Part shown: positions 52,635 through 62,307 of the stretch, piece by piece
Numbering within the stretch: the first letter of the stretch is position 1
How the letters are laid out: the number at the start of each line of letters is the position of its first letter
Origin: Hujiaoplasma nucleasis
Lineage (GTDB): Bacteria; Bacillota_I; Bacilli_A; Izemoplasmatales; Hujiaoplasmataceae
DNA length: 64,000 bases
Direction of reading: 5' to 3'
Assembly: GCF_013745115.1 (NCBI RefSeq)
Contig: NZ_CP051151.1
Span: 1,736,001-1,800,000, forward strand
Notes under the pieces: model-generated
Database searches by the model: none
What the model saw: only the letters and a program-made list of their open reading frames with translations
Told to the model about the DNA's origin: nothing
Made by a program: the position numbers and the translations under genes

Positions 52635-55124
52635 ATGAAAAAATTATTAATGTTTTTATTTGCAGCGCTCTTAATGCTAGGGATTGTTGCATGTAACGGA
52701 GATGAAACAACGTTAGAGCCTACAGATGCTCCAACGACTACTGAGGAACCTACAGAAGAACCTACAGAGGCTCCAACTGAAGAACCTTCAGAATTTCAAG
52801 TTGACGGAGACTTTACAGCTTTTGATATTCATGAACACAGTAATGGTTCACCAATGATCACATCTGTAACAGTTACTATTGAAAATGGAGAAGTTGCTGG
52901 TTTCTATATCGATGCATTACAATCAAATGGAACAACATTTGAATGGAATCCTAAAACTAAAAAAGAATTAGGCGATGCTTATGGTATGGTTGATAGAGGT
53001 GGCGCTATTGCAGAGTGGTATGAACAAGCTGCTTTAATCGAAGCATATTGGTTAGCTAATGGTTTTGATTCAGTAACAGTTGATGAATCAAATGTTATCG
53101 ACAATGTTGCTGGTGTTACTATTAAAGATGGTAATTATACTACTTTAGCAGCTGAAGCAATTCAATTAGCTAAGGATGGAAAATTCCAAGCTTATCATCC
53201 ATCTATGTCTCATGGCAAACCACAAGTTACATGGGTTGAAATGACAATGAATACCAATGGTACAATCGAATCAATGATGTTAGACGTTTTACAATCTACA
53301 ATTACTGAAGGCGCATTTGCTTGGAATGAAAAATCTAAACAAGAATTAGGCGACGAATATGGTATGGTAGAACGTGGTGGCGCTGAGTACGAATGGTACG
53401 AACAAGCAAACTTTATTACAGATTTCGTGATTGAAAATGGATTTGACGCTTTAGAAACTATAGAAGTTGAAGGATCATTAGAATTAGACAATGTTGCTAA
53501 CGTTTCAATCACAGTTGATGATTATATGGTTGTATTAAGAGATGTAAACATTAAAGCTGGTGAAAGAGAAATGTTCCCGTTAGACGGAGAATTTACTGCT
53601 TTTGATGTTCACCTACACAGCAATGGTGCTCCAATGATCACATCTGTAACCGTGACTATTGAAAATGGACAAGTTGTTGCTTATTATATTGATGCATTAC
53701 AATCAAATGGAACTACATTTGAATGGAATCCTAAAACTAAAAAAGAATTAGGCGATGCATACGGTATGGTTGATAGAGGCGGAGCTATCGCTGAATGGTA
53801 TGAACAAGCTGCTTTAATCGAAGCATATTGGTTAGAAAATGGAGTTAAGTCAGTTACCACTGATGAATCTACAGTTATTGATAATGTTGCTGGCGTTACT
53901 ATAAAAGATGGTGGATATACTGCTTTAGCAGCTGAAGCTGTTGAATTGGCTAAAAATGGAATTTTCCAAGCTTATACACCTTCTATGTCTCATGGAAAAC
54001 CTCAAGTGACATGGGCTGTATTAGAAATGAAAGTTAATGGAGCAATTGAAAACTTAACATTAGACGTTTTACAATCTACAATTACTGAAGGCGTATTTGC
54101 ATGGAATCCTTTAACAAAACAAGAATTAGGTTATGACTACGGTATGGTTGAAAGAGGCGGCGCTGAATACGAATGGTTTGAACAAGCAAATTTCATTACT
54201 GATTTCGTTATTGAAAATGGTTTTGACGCTTTAGAGACTATAGAAGTTGAAGGCTCGTTAGAATTAGACAATGTTGCTAATGTTTCAATCACAGTAGACG
54301 ATTATATGGTTGTATTAAGAGATGTAAATATTAAAGCTGGCGAAAGAGAAATGTTCCCATTAGATGGAGAATTTACTGCTTTTGATATTCATGATCATCA
54401 TGGTGCACCAATGATCACTTCAGTGACTGTTACTGTTGAAAATGGTCAAATCGTTGCTTATTATATTGATGCATTACAATCAGATGCAGATACATTTGAG
54501 TGGAACGCTTTAACTAAAAAAGAATTAGGTGACGACTATGGTATGGTTGAATATGGCGGCGCTATTGCAGAATGGTACGAACAAGCTGCTTTAATTGAAG
54601 CATATTGGTTAGAAAACGGAGTAAAATCAGTTACTACTGATGAAACTACAGTTATTGATAATGTTGCTGGCGTTACTATAAAAGATGGTGGATATACTGC
54701 TTTAGCAGCTGAAGCTGTTGAATTGGCTAAAAATGGAATTTTCCAAGCTTATACACCTTCTATGTCTCATGGTAAACCACAAGTGACATGGGTTGTATTA
54801 GAAATGAAAGCTGATGCTAGTATTGAAAAATTAACTTTAGATGTTCTACAATCAACAATTACTGAAGGCGTATTTGCATGGAATCCTTTAACAAAACAAG
54901 AATTAGGATTTGATTATGGTATGGTTGCTAATGGTGGCGCTACTTTAGAATGGTTTGAACAAGCTAATTTAATCACTGATTTCGTTATTGAAAATGGTGT
55001 AGATGCCTTATCAACAATTGATGTTGAAGGATCATTAGAGTTAGACAACGTGACTGGAGTTTCAATCACTGTTGATGATTATATCATCGTATTAGAAGAC
55101 GTATTTACAAAAGTAACTGAATAA
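52635..55124 (+). CDS. Lipoprotein with six FMN-binding-like domains (triplicated 260-residue unit)
   Basis: 829 residues. Lipobox LGIVAC (Cys20), a TTEEPTEEP linker to about 53, then three units of ~260 residues, each with two FMN-binding-like domains. Each domain contains W-[N]-x-K/L-[TS]-K-x-ELG-x-x-YGMV and an E-W-[YF]-EQA core. Motifs resembling the flavinylation site fall at T162, S291, T422, S551, T681 and S810: the first domain of each unit has DNVAGVT, the second DNVANVS or DNVTGVS. Layout recalls PplA of flavin-based extracellular electron transfer. Its gene follows the rnf operon and has its own promoter. Confidence 0.85.
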   Translation: MKKLLMFLFAALLMLGIVACNGDETTLEPTDAPTTTEEPTEEPTEAPTEEPSEFQVDGDFTAFDIHEHSNGSPMITSVTVTIENGEVAGFYIDALQSNGTTFEWNPKTKKELGDAYGMVDRGGAIAEWYEQAALIEAYWLANGFDSVTVDESNVIDNVAGVTIKDGNYTTLAAEAIQLAKDGKFQAYHPSMSHGKPQVTWVEMTMNTNGTIESMMLDVLQSTITEGAFAWNEKSKQELGDEYGMVERGGAEYEWYEQANFITDFVIENGFDALETIEVEGSLELDNVANVSITVDDYMVVLRDVNIKAGEREMFPLDGEFTAFDVHLHSNGAPMITSVTVTIENGQVVAYYIDALQSNGTTFEWNPKTKKELGDAYGMVDRGGAIAEWYEQAALIEAYWLENGVKSVTTDESTVIDNVAGVTIKDGGYTALAAEAVELAKNGIFQAYTPSMSHGKPQVTWAVLEMKVNGAIENLTLDVLQSTITEGVFAWNPLTKQELGYDYGMVERGGAEYEWFEQANFITDFVIENGFDALETIEVEGSLELDNVANVSITVDDYMVVLRDVNIKAGEREMFPLDGEFTAFDIHDHHGAPMITSVTVTVENGQIVAYYIDALQSDADTFEWNALTKKELGDDYGMVEYGGAIAEWYEQAALIEAYWLENGVKSVTTDETTVIDNVAGVTIKDGGYTALAAEAVELAKNGIFQAYTPSMSHGKPQVTWVVLEMKADASIEKLTLDVLQSTITEGVFAWNPLTKQELGFDYGMVANGGATLEWFEQANLITDFVIENGVDALSTIDVEGSLELDNVTGVSITVDDYIIVLEDVFTKVTE
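52803..55121 (+). repeat. Three tandem 780-bp coding units
   Basis: Units begin at 52803, 53583 and 54363 (exactly 780 bases apart); the third is one codon shorter near its start. Units 2 and 3 share a perfectly identical 127-base block (53869-53995 and 54646-54772), pointing to recent duplication or gene conversion. Confidence 0.92.
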
Positions 55125-55146
55125 TTAATTTCAATTCTCTTTGAAT

Positions 55147-55178
55147 AAAAAGTCGCTGAATATAAGCGGCTTTTTTCT
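55147..55178 (+). terminator. Rho-independent terminator of the FMN lipoprotein gene
   Basis: AAGTCGCT / AGCGGCTT stem (one G-T pair), 7-base loop, then six T. Confidence 0.8.
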
Positions 55179-55190
55179 TTTATTAAAAAA

Positions 55191-55228
55191 AGAAAGCGCT
55201 TTATTTTTTCTGCTTTGATTGTTATAAT
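55191..55228 (+). promoter_or_regulatory. hut operon promoter with cre-like site
   Basis: The palindrome AAAGCGCTTT (55193-55202) is the core of a catabolite-responsive element (TGWAANCGNTNNCA); the outer T, C and A positions do not match. It overlaps the expected -35 position of a promoter whose -10 is TATAAT at 55223-55228. CcpA binding here would repress hut when sugars are present. Inference from consensus only. Confidence 0.55.
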
Positions 55229-55251
55229 AGAAGAGAAAGTTAGGTGATATT

Positions 55252-56757
55252 TTGATATATATAAACGGAGAAAATCTTGACTTAAATACTTTTATTAAAA
55301 TCGTGTTAGAACATGAAAAAGTTGCAGTTGACAAGTCAAGTATAGAAAAAGTTAATAAAGCATGTGAATATGTTAAAAAAGTGGTTGAATCAGGTGTACC
55401 TACATATGGTATAAATACAGGATTTGGACAGTTAAGTACTCTTTCAATCAATAAGGAAAATACATCTCAGTTACAAGAAAATCTTATTAAAAGCCATGCA
55501 TGTGGCGTTGGGAAACCATTAGAAGAAGTTTATGTTCGTGGCATGTTGTTGTTGAGAGTCAATGCTTTAATCAAAGGTTATAGCGGTATCAGATATGTTG
55601 TTATTGAAAAAATGTTAGAGTTACTCAACAATAACTTATTACCTTTGGTATACTCAAAAGGTTCTTTAGGCGCTAGTGGAGATTTAGCACCCCTATCTCA
55701 CATGGCTTTGCCTCTTATTGGACTTGGTGAAGTCACATACAAGGGTAAAATATATCCTTCTCATATTGGATTAGAAAAAGCAGGAATTAAAGCGTTAGAT
55801 GGCTTGGTTGCTAAAGAAGGTTTAGCCTTAATAAACGGAACACAAGCAATAACATCCATTGCAGCTGTAACCATGTATCATGCACTTAATCTTTTTAACT
55901 TAAGTGTCCATACTTTAGGCATTACTATGGAAGCTTTAAAGGGTATTAAAGATGTCTTTGATGATGAAATTCATCTTTTAAGAAATCAAAGTGGTCAACA
56001 GTTTGTTGCTAAGAGATTAAGAGATATCTTAGTTGATTCAAAATTAATGACTGTTCAAGGTGAGCTAAGAGTACAAGATGCTTATTCTTTAAGGTGTTCA
56101 CCACAAGTCTTAGGAGCTTCTCTAGATGCAATTCAATATGTTTATGACATTATTGAAAAAGAAATGAATGCTGTGACTGATAATCCTTTGGTATTTGCAG
56201 ATAGAGATAAAGTTATTAGTGCTGGTAACTTCCATGGCCAACCATTAGCTCTAGCTATGGATTTTTTAGGCATAGCAATGAGTGAAGTTGCCAACATTTC
56301 AGAAAGAAGACTTGAGAGAATGGTCAATTCTTCTTTGAGTAATGGCTTGCCACCTTTCTTAGTAAAAAATCCTGGTATTAATTCTGGTTTCATGATTGTC
56401 CAGTATTCAGCCGCTGCCCTTGTAAGTGAAAACGAGGTCTTATCACATCCTGCATCTGTGGATTCTATTCCTTCATCGGCTAATCAAGAAGATCATGTTT
56501 CTATGGGTAATCATGCTGCTAGAAAAGCTTCAGAAATCATTGAAAATGTATATAATGTTGTATCTATGGAGTTATTAACTGCCTTGCAGGCCATTGATTT
56601 TAATCATCCAGCTAAAATGAGTTCAAAAACAAAGAAGATATATGATTACATAAGAAAAGAAATTCCTTTTATTGAAGATGATGTTGTCATGTATGAAAAA
56701 ATACACTTGATTGAAAAATTGGTAAGATCTAAAGAATTTATTAGAATGATTGATTAG
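55252..56757 (+). CDS. hutH: Histidine ammonia-lyase
   Basis: 501 residues. Deaminates histidine to urocanate. The A141-S142-G143 triplet in GSLGASGDLAPL forms the MIO cofactor; YGINTGFGQL and the GNFHGQPLA motif are also present. Starts with TTG at 55252 after TAGGTGAT; no better start exists nearby. First gene of the hut operon; the next ATG comes 9 bases after its stop. Confidence 0.97.
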   Translation: MIYINGENLDLNTFIKIVLEHEKVAVDKSSIEKVNKACEYVKKVVESGVPTYGINTGFGQLSTLSINKENTSQLQENLIKSHACGVGKPLEEVYVRGMLLLRVNALIKGYSGIRYVVIEKMLELLNNNLLPLVYSKGSLGASGDLAPLSHMALPLIGLGEVTYKGKIYPSHIGLEKAGIKALDGLVAKEGLALINGTQAITSIAAVTMYHALNLFNLSVHTLGITMEALKGIKDVFDDEIHLLRNQSGQQFVAKRLRDILVDSKLMTVQGELRVQDAYSLRCSPQVLGASLDAIQYVYDIIEKEMNAVTDNPLVFADRDKVISAGNFHGQPLALAMDFLGIAMSEVANISERRLERMVNSSLSNGLPPFLVKNPGINSGFMIVQYSAAALVSENEVLSHPASVDSIPSSANQEDHVSMGNHAARKASEIIENVYNVVSMELLTALQAIDFNHPAKMSSKTKKIYDYIRKEIPFIEDDVVMYEKIHLIEKLVRSKEFIRMID

Positions 56758-56766
56758 GAGGATAAA

Positions 56767-58779
56767 ATGGAAAATTTACTCAAACAAATATTCAATGAAT
56801 TACCTCGTCCTTGTGAATTTGAAAAGGGTATACGAAGAGCACCAAAAAGAGACTTTAATTTATCAAAAACTGAAACTGAACTGGCTTTAAAGAATGCATT
56901 AAGATATATACCCAAGGAGTGGCACAAAGACTTAGCGCCAGAGTTTCTAGAGGAATTACTAAGTCGTGGTAAAATCTATGGTTATCGTTTTAAACCAAAA
57001 CATAGAATTTATGGAAAACCAATCAATGACTACCCAGGCAAAATAATCGAAGCAAAAGCTTTTCAAGTGATGATAGATAATAACCTAGACAATGATATTG
57101 CCTTATATCCATATGAACTAGTAACTTATGGAGAAACAGGTTCAGTTTTTCAAAACTGGATGCAATATCATTTTGTGAAAAAATATCTACAAGAAATGAA
57201 TGATGAACAAACACTAGTGATAATGTCAGGACATCCATTAGGTTTGTTTAAGTCAAGCAAACAATCACCTAGAGTCATTATCACCAATGGGTTAATGATA
57301 GGTGCATATGATGACTTAAAGAATTTTAATAGAGCTTCATCTTTAGGTGTTGCAAATTATGGACAAATGACTGCTGGAGGATGGATGTATATAGGTCCTC
57401 AGGGTATTGTTCATGGGACGTATTCGACTTTACTTAATGCTGGACGAATGAAATTAGGAATTCCAGAAGATAAAGACCTCAGAGGGAAATTATTCGTATC
57501 CTCTGGTTTGGGCGGTATGAGTGGGGCTCAAGGTAAAGCAATTGAAATAACCGGTGGTGTTGGTATTATAGCTGAAGTCGATGAATCAAGAATTAAAACA
57601 AGGTATGACCAAGGCTGGGTTAGCAAAATTACAACTTCTGCACAAGTTGCTTTTGATTTGGCAAATGATGCCCTTAACTTAAATAAAGCAGTGGCTATTG
57701 CTTATCACGGAAATATTGTTGATTTATTAGAATATGCACTTAACAACCAAATTCACATCGATTTGTTAAGTGACCAAACCTCTTGCCATGCAGTTTATGA
57801 AGGAGGTTATTGTCCTGTTTCTATGTCTTTTGAAGAAAGAACAGATTTATTGCAAAACGATATAGACTTATTTAAAAAATTAGTTGATCAAACTCTAATT
57901 AGACACTTTAATGTAATCAAGAAACTTGTTGAAAAAGGTACATATTTCTTTGATTATGGAAACTCATTTATGAAAGCCATTTATGACGCAGGTGTTGTTG
58001 AAATTTGTAAAAATGGTGAAAATGATTTAGATGGATTTATTTGGCCATCCTATGTTGAAGATATTATGGGACCGGTTTTATTTGATTATGGTTATGGTCC
58101 ATTTAGATGGGTTTGTTTGTCGGGCAAAGAAGAAGACTTAGATAAAACAGATCAAGCTGCTATGATGGCAATAGATCCTGATAGACGTTTCCAAGATCGT
58201 GATAACTATGAGTGGATTAAGGATGCTAAAAAGAATAAATTGGTGGTAGGAACCTTAGCTAGAATATTATATCAGGATGCTTATGGAAGACTAAAGATTG
58301 CTTTAAAATTTAATGAAATGGTTAGAAATCATGAGATTGGTCCAGTTATGTTGGGTAGAGACCACCATGATACTGGAGGAACAGATTCACCTTTTAGAGA
58401 AACATCTAACATTAAAGATGGATCAAATATCATGGCTGATATGGCCACTCAAGTTGCTCTAGGAAATACTGCCAGAGGCATGTCTTTAGTTGCTTTACAT
58501 AATGGTGGTGGTGTTGGAATTGGCAAAGTTATAAACGGCGGTTATGGTATGGTATTAGATGGCTCATATGAGACAGACGAAATTTTAAAATCAGCCATGT
58601 TACATGATGTGATGACTGGTGTTACAAGACGCGCTTGGGCAAGAAATGAAAATGCTATGGCGACCTGTGAAGAATACAATCAAATTGATAACAATTCATT
58701 GGTGACATTACCTGAAATTACGGATGAAGCAATGATTCATTCATTGGTTAATATATATTATCAAAAGGGAGGAAAATAA
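56767..58779 (+). CDS. hutU: Urocanate hydratase (long form)
   Basis: 670 residues, NAD+-dependent, converts urocanate to imidazolonepropionate. Recognised by NYGQMTAGGWMYIGPQGI, GGMSGAQGKA, TSCHAVYEGGYCPV and DSPFRETSNIKDGSN. It is about 110 residues longer than the Bacillus/Pseudomonas form, matching the long subgroup found in other anaerobes. GGAGG before the ATG; overlaps ftcD by one base. Confidence 0.96.
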   Translation: MENLLKQIFNELPRPCEFEKGIRRAPKRDFNLSKTETELALKNALRYIPKEWHKDLAPEFLEELLSRGKIYGYRFKPKHRIYGKPINDYPGKIIEAKAFQVMIDNNLDNDIALYPYELVTYGETGSVFQNWMQYHFVKKYLQEMNDEQTLVIMSGHPLGLFKSSKQSPRVIITNGLMIGAYDDLKNFNRASSLGVANYGQMTAGGWMYIGPQGIVHGTYSTLLNAGRMKLGIPEDKDLRGKLFVSSGLGGMSGAQGKAIEITGGVGIIAEVDESRIKTRYDQGWVSKITTSAQVAFDLANDALNLNKAVAIAYHGNIVDLLEYALNNQIHIDLLSDQTSCHAVYEGGYCPVSMSFEERTDLLQNDIDLFKKLVDQTLIRHFNVIKKLVEKGTYFFDYGNSFMKAIYDAGVVEICKNGENDLDGFIWPSYVEDIMGPVLFDYGYGPFRWVCLSGKEEDLDKTDQAAMMAIDPDRRFQDRDNYEWIKDAKKNKLVVGTLARILYQDAYGRLKIALKFNEMVRNHEIGPVMLGRDHHDTGGTDSPFRETSNIKDGSNIMADMATQVALGNTARGMSLVALHNGGGVGIGKVINGGYGMVLDGSYETDEILKSAMLHDVMTGVTRRAWARNENAMATCEEYNQIDNNSLVTLPEITDEAMIHSLVNIYYQKGGK

Positions 58780-59741
58780 TGGCTAAAATAGTAGAATGTG
58801 TCCCTAATTTTTCTGAAGGAAGAGATAAGGATAAGATTGAAAGAATCATTTCAGTATTAAAAAATAATAAGCAAATAAAACTCATTAATTATGAAGCTGA
58901 TGCTGATTATAATCGTACAGTTGTAACTTTGATTGGCGAACCAGAGCCAATGATTGATGCAATCATTGAATTAACTGAAGTTTGTTTAAAAGAAATTGAT
59001 TTAAATAAACATAGTGGAGAACATGCGAGAATGGGCGCTATTGATGTTATTCCTTTTATACCTATTCATGATGTTAAAATGAGCGAATGTGTCTCATACG
59101 CTGAAAAAACAGGGCAACTGATTAGTGAGAAATTTAATATACCTTGTTTCTTATATGCAGAAGCTGCAAGACATGAAGATAGGGTATCTTTGCCTAATAT
59201 TCGTAAAGGCGAATTTGAGGGTATGGAAGAAAAAATCAAGGATCCACATTGGAAACCTGATTTTGGACCTGCAAAAAGACATCCATCATTTGGTTCCATT
59301 GGAATTGGCGCAAGAGATTTCTTGATTGCATATAATATTGATATAGATACTAGAGATGAAAAGAAGACAAATAATTTTGCTAAAGCCATTAGAAACTCTA
59401 GTGGAGGTTTTTCTTATGTGCAAGCTGGCCCTGTCTACTTAGAAAATAGAGGTCATACTCAAGTAACTATGAATATATTGAATTATAAGAAAAACCCTAT
59501 TTATCGAGTTTTTGAAACTGTGAAAATGGAAGCGAAAAGGTACCATTATAATGTACCTTCAGCGGAAATTGTTGGTTTAATTCCTAAAGATGCTATTATG
59601 CGATCTTTAAAATATTATTATGCTGTTAATGATATTGAATTTAATGAAGATATGTCTTTTGACGATATTGTTAGAGATGCAGCAAATTACTTACAATTAA
59701 GGGATTTTCACAAATCAAAAATTATCGATTATTTCTTATAG
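58779..59741 (+). CDS. ftcD: Glutamate formimidoyltransferase
   Basis: 320 residues, the transferase domain alone: VECVPNFSEGRD at the N-terminus, HSGEHARMGAIDVIPFIP and RNSSGGFSYVQAGPV. Moves the formimino group from formiminoglutamate to tetrahydrofolate, giving glutamate. The cyclodeaminase that is fused in mammals is a separate gene two positions downstream. Its presence shows that histidine is degraded by the folate route rather than by direct hydrolysis. Confidence 0.96.
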   Translation: MAKIVECVPNFSEGRDKDKIERIISVLKNNKQIKLINYEADADYNRTVVTLIGEPEPMIDAIIELTEVCLKEIDLNKHSGEHARMGAIDVIPFIPIHDVKMSECVSYAEKTGQLISEKFNIPCFLYAEAARHEDRVSLPNIRKGEFEGMEEKIKDPHWKPDFGPAKRHPSFGSIGIGARDFLIAYNIDIDTRDEKKTNNFAKAIRNSSGGFSYVQAGPVYLENRGHTQVTMNILNYKKNPIYRVFETVKMEAKRYHYNVPSAEIVGLIPKDAIMRSLKYYYAVNDIEFNEDMSFDDIVRDAANYLQLRDFHKSKIIDYFL

Positions 59742-59749
59742 GTCGATCT

Positions 59750-61003
59750 ATGAAAACGATTATATACAATATTAAAACAATATATACATCTACAGAAAAA
59801 CCCCCTGTTAAGGGTAAAAATATGTCTTTAATTAGAGAGATTCATGATCCATATATCATTATAGAAGATGATATTATCAAAGCTGTAAAGACAGGAGACT
59901 ACCATAAGGATTTAAGCGATTCATGTGAATTGTATGATGCGAAAAATAAAATTATGGTTCCAGGACTCATTGACTCACACACACATTTAGTTTTTGCTGG
60001 TTCTAGAGAATCCGAGTTTAGTAAAAAAATTGCTGGTGTGCCATATTTAGATATTTTAAAAGCAGGTGGAGGTATTTTAAATACTGTTGAAGCTACAAAG
60101 AATGCTAGTTTTGATGAACTTTATCAACAATCGAAAAAATCTTTAGATCAAATGTTAAGGTTCGGTGTGACTTCATTAGAAGTAAAATCAGGTTATGGTT
60201 TAGATCTTCAAACGGAAATGAAACAACTTAAAGTGGCAAAGAAACTTAATGAAAACCATCCTATTGATATATATATTACATATCTTGGTGCCCATGCTTT
60301 ACCAAAAGAATATAAAGACCGAAGACAAGAATATATATCACAAATTATTGCAGATTTACAGATAATAAAAAATGAGAAGTTAGCTGAGTACGCTGATGTA
60401 TTTTGTGAAACAGGCGTTTTTACTGCAAAAGAAACAAATGAAATTTTAAGTCATGCTAAAGCCTTGGGCTTTAAATTAAGGTTACACGCTGATGAAATTG
60501 ATTCGATTGGCGGTAGTAAAGTGGGCATTAATATGCAAGCGAAAACCCTTGATCACTTAATGGCCATTACTGAAGAAGATATGGATTTATTGGCGAAGTC
60601 AAAGACGATTGCTAATTTATTACCATCAACATCATTCTTTTTAAATAAGGATTATGCACCTGCAAGAAAAATGATTGACAAAGGTGTGGCGATTGCAGTA
60701 TCAAGTGATTATAATCCAGGATCAACACCTTCAGAAAATTACCAGTTAACCTTACAGATTGCAGGCAATAAACTGAGAATGTTGCCAGCAGAAATATTAA
60801 CTGCATCGACAATGAATCCTGCATATTCTTTGGATATTCATGATATTGTTGGTAGTATAGAAGTGGGAAAGAAAGCTGATTTGGTATTATTAGATTGTCC
60901 TAATTTAGATTACTTTATCTACCATTATGGGATTAATCATACATTTGCAGTATTTAAAAATGGTAAATTATTAGTTGAAAATCAAAGAATAGTAGGTGAA
61001 TAA
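59750..61003 (+). CDS. hutI: Imidazolonepropionase
   Basis: 417 residues, amidohydrolase fold. Metal ligands in DSHTHLVFAGSRESEF, LRLHADEID and SSDYNPGSTPSEN. Opens the imidazolone ring to give N-formimino-glutamate, the substrate of FtcD. Lies between ftcD and fchA in the operon; ribosome site is weak (AGGTCGATC). Confidence 0.96.
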   Translation: MKTIIYNIKTIYTSTEKPPVKGKNMSLIREIHDPYIIIEDDIIKAVKTGDYHKDLSDSCELYDAKNKIMVPGLIDSHTHLVFAGSRESEFSKKIAGVPYLDILKAGGGILNTVEATKNASFDELYQQSKKSLDQMLRFGVTSLEVKSGYGLDLQTEMKQLKVAKKLNENHPIDIYITYLGAHALPKEYKDRRQEYISQIIADLQIIKNEKLAEYADVFCETGVFTAKETNEILSHAKALGFKLRLHADEIDSIGGSKVGINMQAKTLDHLMAITEEDMDLLAKSKTIANLLPSTSFFLNKDYAPARKMIDKGVAIAVSSDYNPGSTPSENYQLTLQIAGNKLRMLPAEILTASTMNPAYSLDIHDIVGSIEVGKKADLVLLDCPNLDYFIYHYGINHTFAVFKNGKLLVENQRIVGE

Positions 61004-61004
61004 A

Positions 61005-61637
61005 ATGAAATTAATAGATATGACAGTTCGGGAATTTATAGATACTTTAGCCAGCGACGCTGTTGCTCCAGGCGGTGGATCGGTTAGTGCTTTATCTGGA
61101 GCAAACGGTGCTGCTTTAATTGTTATGGCAGGTGAATTAACTTATAACAAAAAGAAATTTAAAGAACTTGATGAAGAAATAAAAAAAGCATACAAAGATA
61201 ATGTAAACTTTTTTTCTAATGCAAAGTCAAGATTTTTAAAATATGTTGATGAAGATACAGATGCTTTTAACCTTATAATGTCTGCCTTTAAGATGGCAAA
61301 AGATACTGAAGCTGAAAAAGAAAAAAGAAGTTTAGAAATTCAAAAAGCTACAGTAGAAACAATTAGAGTACCTTTGGAAGTTTGTAGATTATCTCTTGAA
61401 TCTATGAGAAAAATTGCTGATGTGATGCAATATTCAAATAAGAATACCATTTCTGATCAAGGAGTGGGTGTGATGATGTTGCATACAGCGCTTCAAGGGT
61501 CTGCTATGAATGTTTTAATTAATCTAAGTGGTCTTCATGACCAAGAACAGGCTCAAGAATATAGAAGAATTGTTGAAGATATAAAAGAAGAAGCAAATAC
61601 ATTAAGAGTATCTTTATTAGAAAATGTTAATTTATAA
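61005..61637 (+). CDS. fchA: Formimidoyltetrahydrofolate cyclodeaminase
   Basis: 210 residues, all-helical. Typical N-terminus [23 protein letters not shown] (about 9-31, read in parts) and [16 protein letters not shown]. Converts 5-formimino-THF to methenyl-THF and ammonia, feeding the one-carbon pool and, via formyl-THF ligase, possible ATP formation. AGGTGAATAAA before ATG 61005. Confidence 0.95.
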   Translation: MKLIDMTVREFIDTLASDAVAPGGGSVSALSGANGAALIVMAGELTYNKKKFKELDEEIKKAYKDNVNFFSNAKSRFLKYVDEDTDAFNLIMSAFKMAKDTEAEKEKRSLEIQKATVETIRVPLEVCRLSLESMRKIADVMQYSNKNTISDQGVGVMMLHTALQGSAMNVLINLSGLHDQEQAQEYRRIVEDIKEEANTLRVSLLENVNL

Positions 61638-61648
61638 GGGAGAGAAAA

Positions 61649-62290
61649 ATGAAAATATTCGCAGATACCGCAATTATTAAAGAAATTGAAGAAGTCAGTC
61701 AATGGGGAATAATTTCTGGAGTAACAACCAACCCATCATTGATAGCTAAATCTGGAATCACCTTAGAAGAAGCTATGAAAAAGATTGTTGATTTAGTTGA
61801 TGGTCTAATCAGTGCAGAGGTGAATGAAGGTAAGGCCGATGATATGGTTAAAGAAGCAAGAGTATATGCAAAGATGCATAAGAACATTGTGATAAAAATA
61901 CCTATGACCATAGAAGGAGTCAAAGCCGTTAAACAACTAACATCTGAAGGTATAAAAACCAATGTTACCTTAGTTTTTTCTATGTCACAAGCTTTAATGG
62001 CCGCTTCAGCCGGCGCGACTTATGTGTCACCATTTATGGGTAGGTTGGATGATTTAAATAATGCTAAAGATGCAGGCTTTAACTTGGTTAAAGACATTAA
62101 AGATATGTTTAAAACTTATCATTTTAAGACAGAAATTATCGCAGCTTCTATTAGACATCTTGACCATGTTGATCAATCAATGAAAGCTGGGGCTGACATT
62201 GCGACCATCCCATATAAGGTATTAAAAGAGATGGTTGAACATGAATTAACCAGAAAGGGTTTAAAGATTTTTGCAGAAGCAGGTAAATAA
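61649..62290 (+). CDS. Transaldolase-like protein (TalC/FSA family)
   Basis: 213-residue single-domain TIM barrel of the small transaldolase/fructose-6-phosphate aldolase group: [25 protein letters not shown], the Schiff-base lysine in VIKIPMT, and SPFMGRLDD. Either transaldolase or FSA activity. It lies 11 bases after fchA with GGGAGAG as ribosome site, so it is the last gene of the hut transcript although it belongs to sugar-phosphate metabolism. Confidence 0.9.
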   Translation: MKIFADTAIIKEIEEVSQWGIISGVTTNPSLIAKSGITLEEAMKKIVDLVDGLISAEVNEGKADDMVKEARVYAKMHKNIVIKIPMTIEGVKAVKQLTSEGIKTNVTLVFSMSQALMAASAGATYVSPFMGRLDDLNNAKDAGFNLVKDIKDMFKTYHFKTEIIAASIRHLDHVDQSMKAGADIATIPYKVLKEMVEHELTRKGLKIFAEAGK

Positions 62291-62307
62291 TAATACATGA
62301 GATATTG

